DNA from: an uncultured Pseudomonadota bacterium
GTDB taxonomy: Bacteria; Pseudomonadota; Gammaproteobacteria; Burkholderiales; Burkholderiaceae_C
Direction of reading: 5' to 3'
Length of the DNA: 64,000 bases
Assembly: GCA_945952465.1 (NCBI GenBank)
Contig: CAMFIB010000003.1
Coordinates: 143,508-207,507, forward strand
A program made the position numbers and the translations under genes. Positions within the stretch are counted from its first letter, which is position 1. Each line of letters begins with the position of its first letter. This document shows positions 62,957-64,000 of the stretch, piece by piece. The notes below the pieces were generated by a model, which saw only the letters and a program-made list of their open reading frames with translations, was not told the origin of the DNA and ran no database searches.

Positions 62957-62971
62957 GCAACTCGCGTGCCA
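62957..62971 (-). promoter_or_regulatory. Consensus sigma-54 promoter of the DUF1549/DUF1501/cytochrome operon
   Basis: The minus strand reads TGGCACGCGAGTTGCG, an exact match to TGGCACG-N4-TTGC, with GG (62970-62969) and GC (62958-62957) 10 nt apart. A start near 62945 gives a leader of about 20 nt. Confidence 0.8.
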
Positions 62972-63090
62972 GTCCGCGTGGCCCTTGCTCAGCCCCGGCA
63001 AGCCCTTGATTCGTCTGGGTTTTTAGGCGCTTGCCGTTCCAAGGCGGCAGCCTGCCACCTGTTGCGAGTCGAACAGCGCGACCCCTGTTG

Positions 63091-63106
63091 TTGCTGCGGA
63101 ATCAGC
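63091..63106. promoter_or_regulatory. Activator palindrome upstream of the DUF1549 operon
   Basis: TGCTGCGGAATCAGCA is the third TGCTG-N6-CAGCA palindrome near a sigma-54 promoter, here about 150 bp upstream of the predicted start. The wider context TTGCTG...CAGCAA keeps the symmetry. Confidence 0.55.
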
Positions 63107-63157
63107 AAGCAGGGTGTCGCAAGCCAGACAGTTGACCTGGAGAGAGGCAAGCCATTC

Positions 63158-63223
63158 ATTTTTGAACGAAATTGGCCGCAAGCCAGCGTGGAATGGCGCT
63201 TTTGAGCTATCAATTCAATAGCA
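63158..63223 (+). repeat. Dispersed repeat, copy 7
   Basis: ATTTTTGAACGAAATTGG, CCGCAAGCCAGCGTGG, AATGGCGCTTTTGAGCTA, TCAATTCAATAGC. Its end supplies the stop codon and last two codons of the DUF971 gene on the minus strand. The remainder of 62972-63157 holds only the activator palindrome. Confidence 0.72.
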
Positions 63224-63514
63224 TTCGGTTTGCGCGATTTCGCGCAGGTGGGCCCAGGGGTAGATGCCGCGTTCGTGGTTGTCGCTGAAATGCAGTTGCA
63301 GCGCGTAGTGGCCGACCGGCGTGGCGTTGGCCAGCCGAACCTCGTCGGTGACGGCGGGCGCGTGGCTGCGCAGCGTGGCGCTGCGGCAGTCGGCGCATCG
63401 GCAATGGCGGCGCAGCGCGGCGGCCGGCAGGCGGTCGGTCTGGCCGTCGGGCCATTGCAGCGTGAGTGCGCCGCTGCCGAGCGTGATGTGGGTCGGCGGA
63501 GCGTCGCTGCTCAT
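63215..63514 (-). CDS. DUF971 protein (gamma-butyrobetaine hydroxylase-like N-terminal domain)
   Basis: A protein of 99 residues. ITLGSGALTLQWPDGQTDRLPAAALRRHCRCADCRS and VGHYALQLHFSDNHERGIYPWAHLREI match the DUF971 fold, with a zinc-binding type CRCADC. In bacteria such proteins are often linked to iron-sulfur proteins (ApbC/Mrp partners). Its start overlaps the upstream HEAT-repeat gene by 4 nt. Confidence 0.88.
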   Translation of the reverse strand: MSSDAPPTHITLGSGALTLQWPDGQTDRLPAAALRRHCRCADCRSATLRSHAPAVTDEVRLANATPVGHYALQLHFSDNHERGIYPWAHLREIAQTECY

Positions 63515-64000
63515 GCCGCGCCACGCGCCGTGAGGGTAGCCAGGCCCAGGCGCACCAGCTTGCGCACCTCGGGGTCGGGGTCGTTCTGCGCGGCGGTCAG
63601 CAGCGAGGCGGCGAGCGGGCCGCCGATCTCGCCGAGCGCGATGGCGGCTTCCTTGCGCAGGTTGCTGACCTCATGGGTCAGCGCCTGGCCGATCGCGGCG
63701 ACGCTTTCGGCGGCGCGCAGCTGGCCCAGCGCGCGGGCGGCGCGCAGCCGCACCTGCCAGTAGCCGTCGGCCATCGCGTCGACCAATGGCGCGGTGGTGG
63801 CCGCCAATCGCAGCTTGCCGGCGGTGGTGGCGGCTTCCTCGCGCACCGGCCACAGCGGGTCGTGCAGCGCTTGCAGCAGCGCGGGCTGCACGGTGGCGGC
63901 GGCGTCGGCGCGGTCGGCGAAGCCCAGCGCGCCGGTGGCCGCGCGGCGCACGTCGCCGTCGGCGTCTTCGGCGATCAGCCGGGCCAGCGCGGGCAGGGCG
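63511..64000 (-). CDS. HEAT-repeat protein, C-terminal part (runs off the right edge)
   Basis: The frame ends at 63511 and is open to base 64000, giving at least 163 residues. Successive HEAT/PBS-type repeats are visible: LIAEDADGDVRRAATGALGF, ALHDPLWPVREEAATTAGKL, MADGYWQVRLRAARALGQL, LTHEVSNLRKEAAIALGEI and NDPDPEVRKLVRLGLATL. Probably a protein-binding scaffold; the N-terminal part is outside the window. Confidence 0.85.
   Translation of the reverse strand, partial: ALPALARLIAEDADGDVRRAATGALGFADRADAAATVQPALLQALHDPLWPVREEAATTAGKLRLAATTAPLVDAMADGYWQVRLRAARALGQLRAAESVAAIGQALTHEVSNLRKEAAIALGEIGGPLAASLLTAAQNDPDPEVRKLVRLGLATLTARGAA

Overview
The window looks like a chromosomal segment of a high-GC betaproteobacterium of the Comamonadaceae type (Variovorax/Acidovorax/Xylophilus relatives). 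This is inferred from gene content and order: a fdxA/ferredoxin reductase pair, a cysI-DUF934-cysHDN operon, bifunctional mnmC beside yggX, and a large ssu cluster ending in a SfnR-like activator. A dispersed repeat of about 65 bp also fits what I remember of intergenic repeats in this family. No species can be named from the sequence alone.

Layout. 1-5.5 kb: a truncated sensor kinase, two DUF3606 genes, small stress-type and zinc-ribbon proteins, a LuxR-type regulator, a thioesterase and an ArsC-like protein. 5.66-8.28 kb: a decayed AT-rich integrative element in tRNA-Asn, flanked by a duplicated tRNA 3' end, with integrase and recombinase remnants and an intact pair (STAS-like/HATPase protein plus DUF4325 protein). 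8.3-15.6 kb: a TPP-riboswitch-controlled TonB receptor, two hydrolases, ferredoxin reductase and ferredoxin. 15.7-21.8 kb: assimilatory sulfate reduction operon. 21.9-24.1 kb: mnmC and yggX. 24.2-33.9 kb: sulfate-binding protein, alkanesulfonate uptake and desulfonation genes, a sulfhydrylase, a molbindin and a sigma-54 activator. 34-39.3 kb: a second ABC importer for a sulfonate or sulfate ester, with its own porin. 39.5-45.4 kb: an RND efflux pump. 45.6-53 kb: rhodanese-like protein, cytochrome b561 and a complete ccm set for cytochrome c maturation. 53-55.1 kb: a small atypical region with a structured leader, an orphan gene and an IS remnant. 55.1-62.9 kb: an eight-gene operon of DUF1549/DUF1553, DUF1501, four c-type cytochrome or cytochrome-like genes, peroxiredoxin, dienelactone-hydrolase-like and lectin-like genes. 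63.2-64 kb: DUF971 and a truncated HEAT-repeat protein.

How they work together. Most of 15-40 kb is about obtaining sulfur. The main new observation is regulatory. Four operons carry -24/-12 (sigma-54) promoter matches with exact 10-nt GG-to-GC spacing: porin/ABC importer, RND pump, rhodanese-b561-ccm, and the DUF1549/DUF1501/cytochrome operon. Each lies near a palindrome TGCTG-N6-CAGCA, and the two divergent operons share one. A sigma-54 activator of the SfnR type lies in the same window. This suggests that cytochrome maturation, the DUF1501/cytochrome operon, efflux and ester or sulfonate import form one sulfur-starvation regulon. The promoters are read directly from sequence; the regulator assignment and the sulfur-ester role of the DUF1501 cluster are inference.

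A second observation is the dispersed ~65-bp repeat. Seven copies are seen, and four of them lie inside coding sequence: the N-termini of CysN and the DUF934 protein (including the latter's start codon), the signal peptide of the TonB receptor and the interdomain linker of MnmC.
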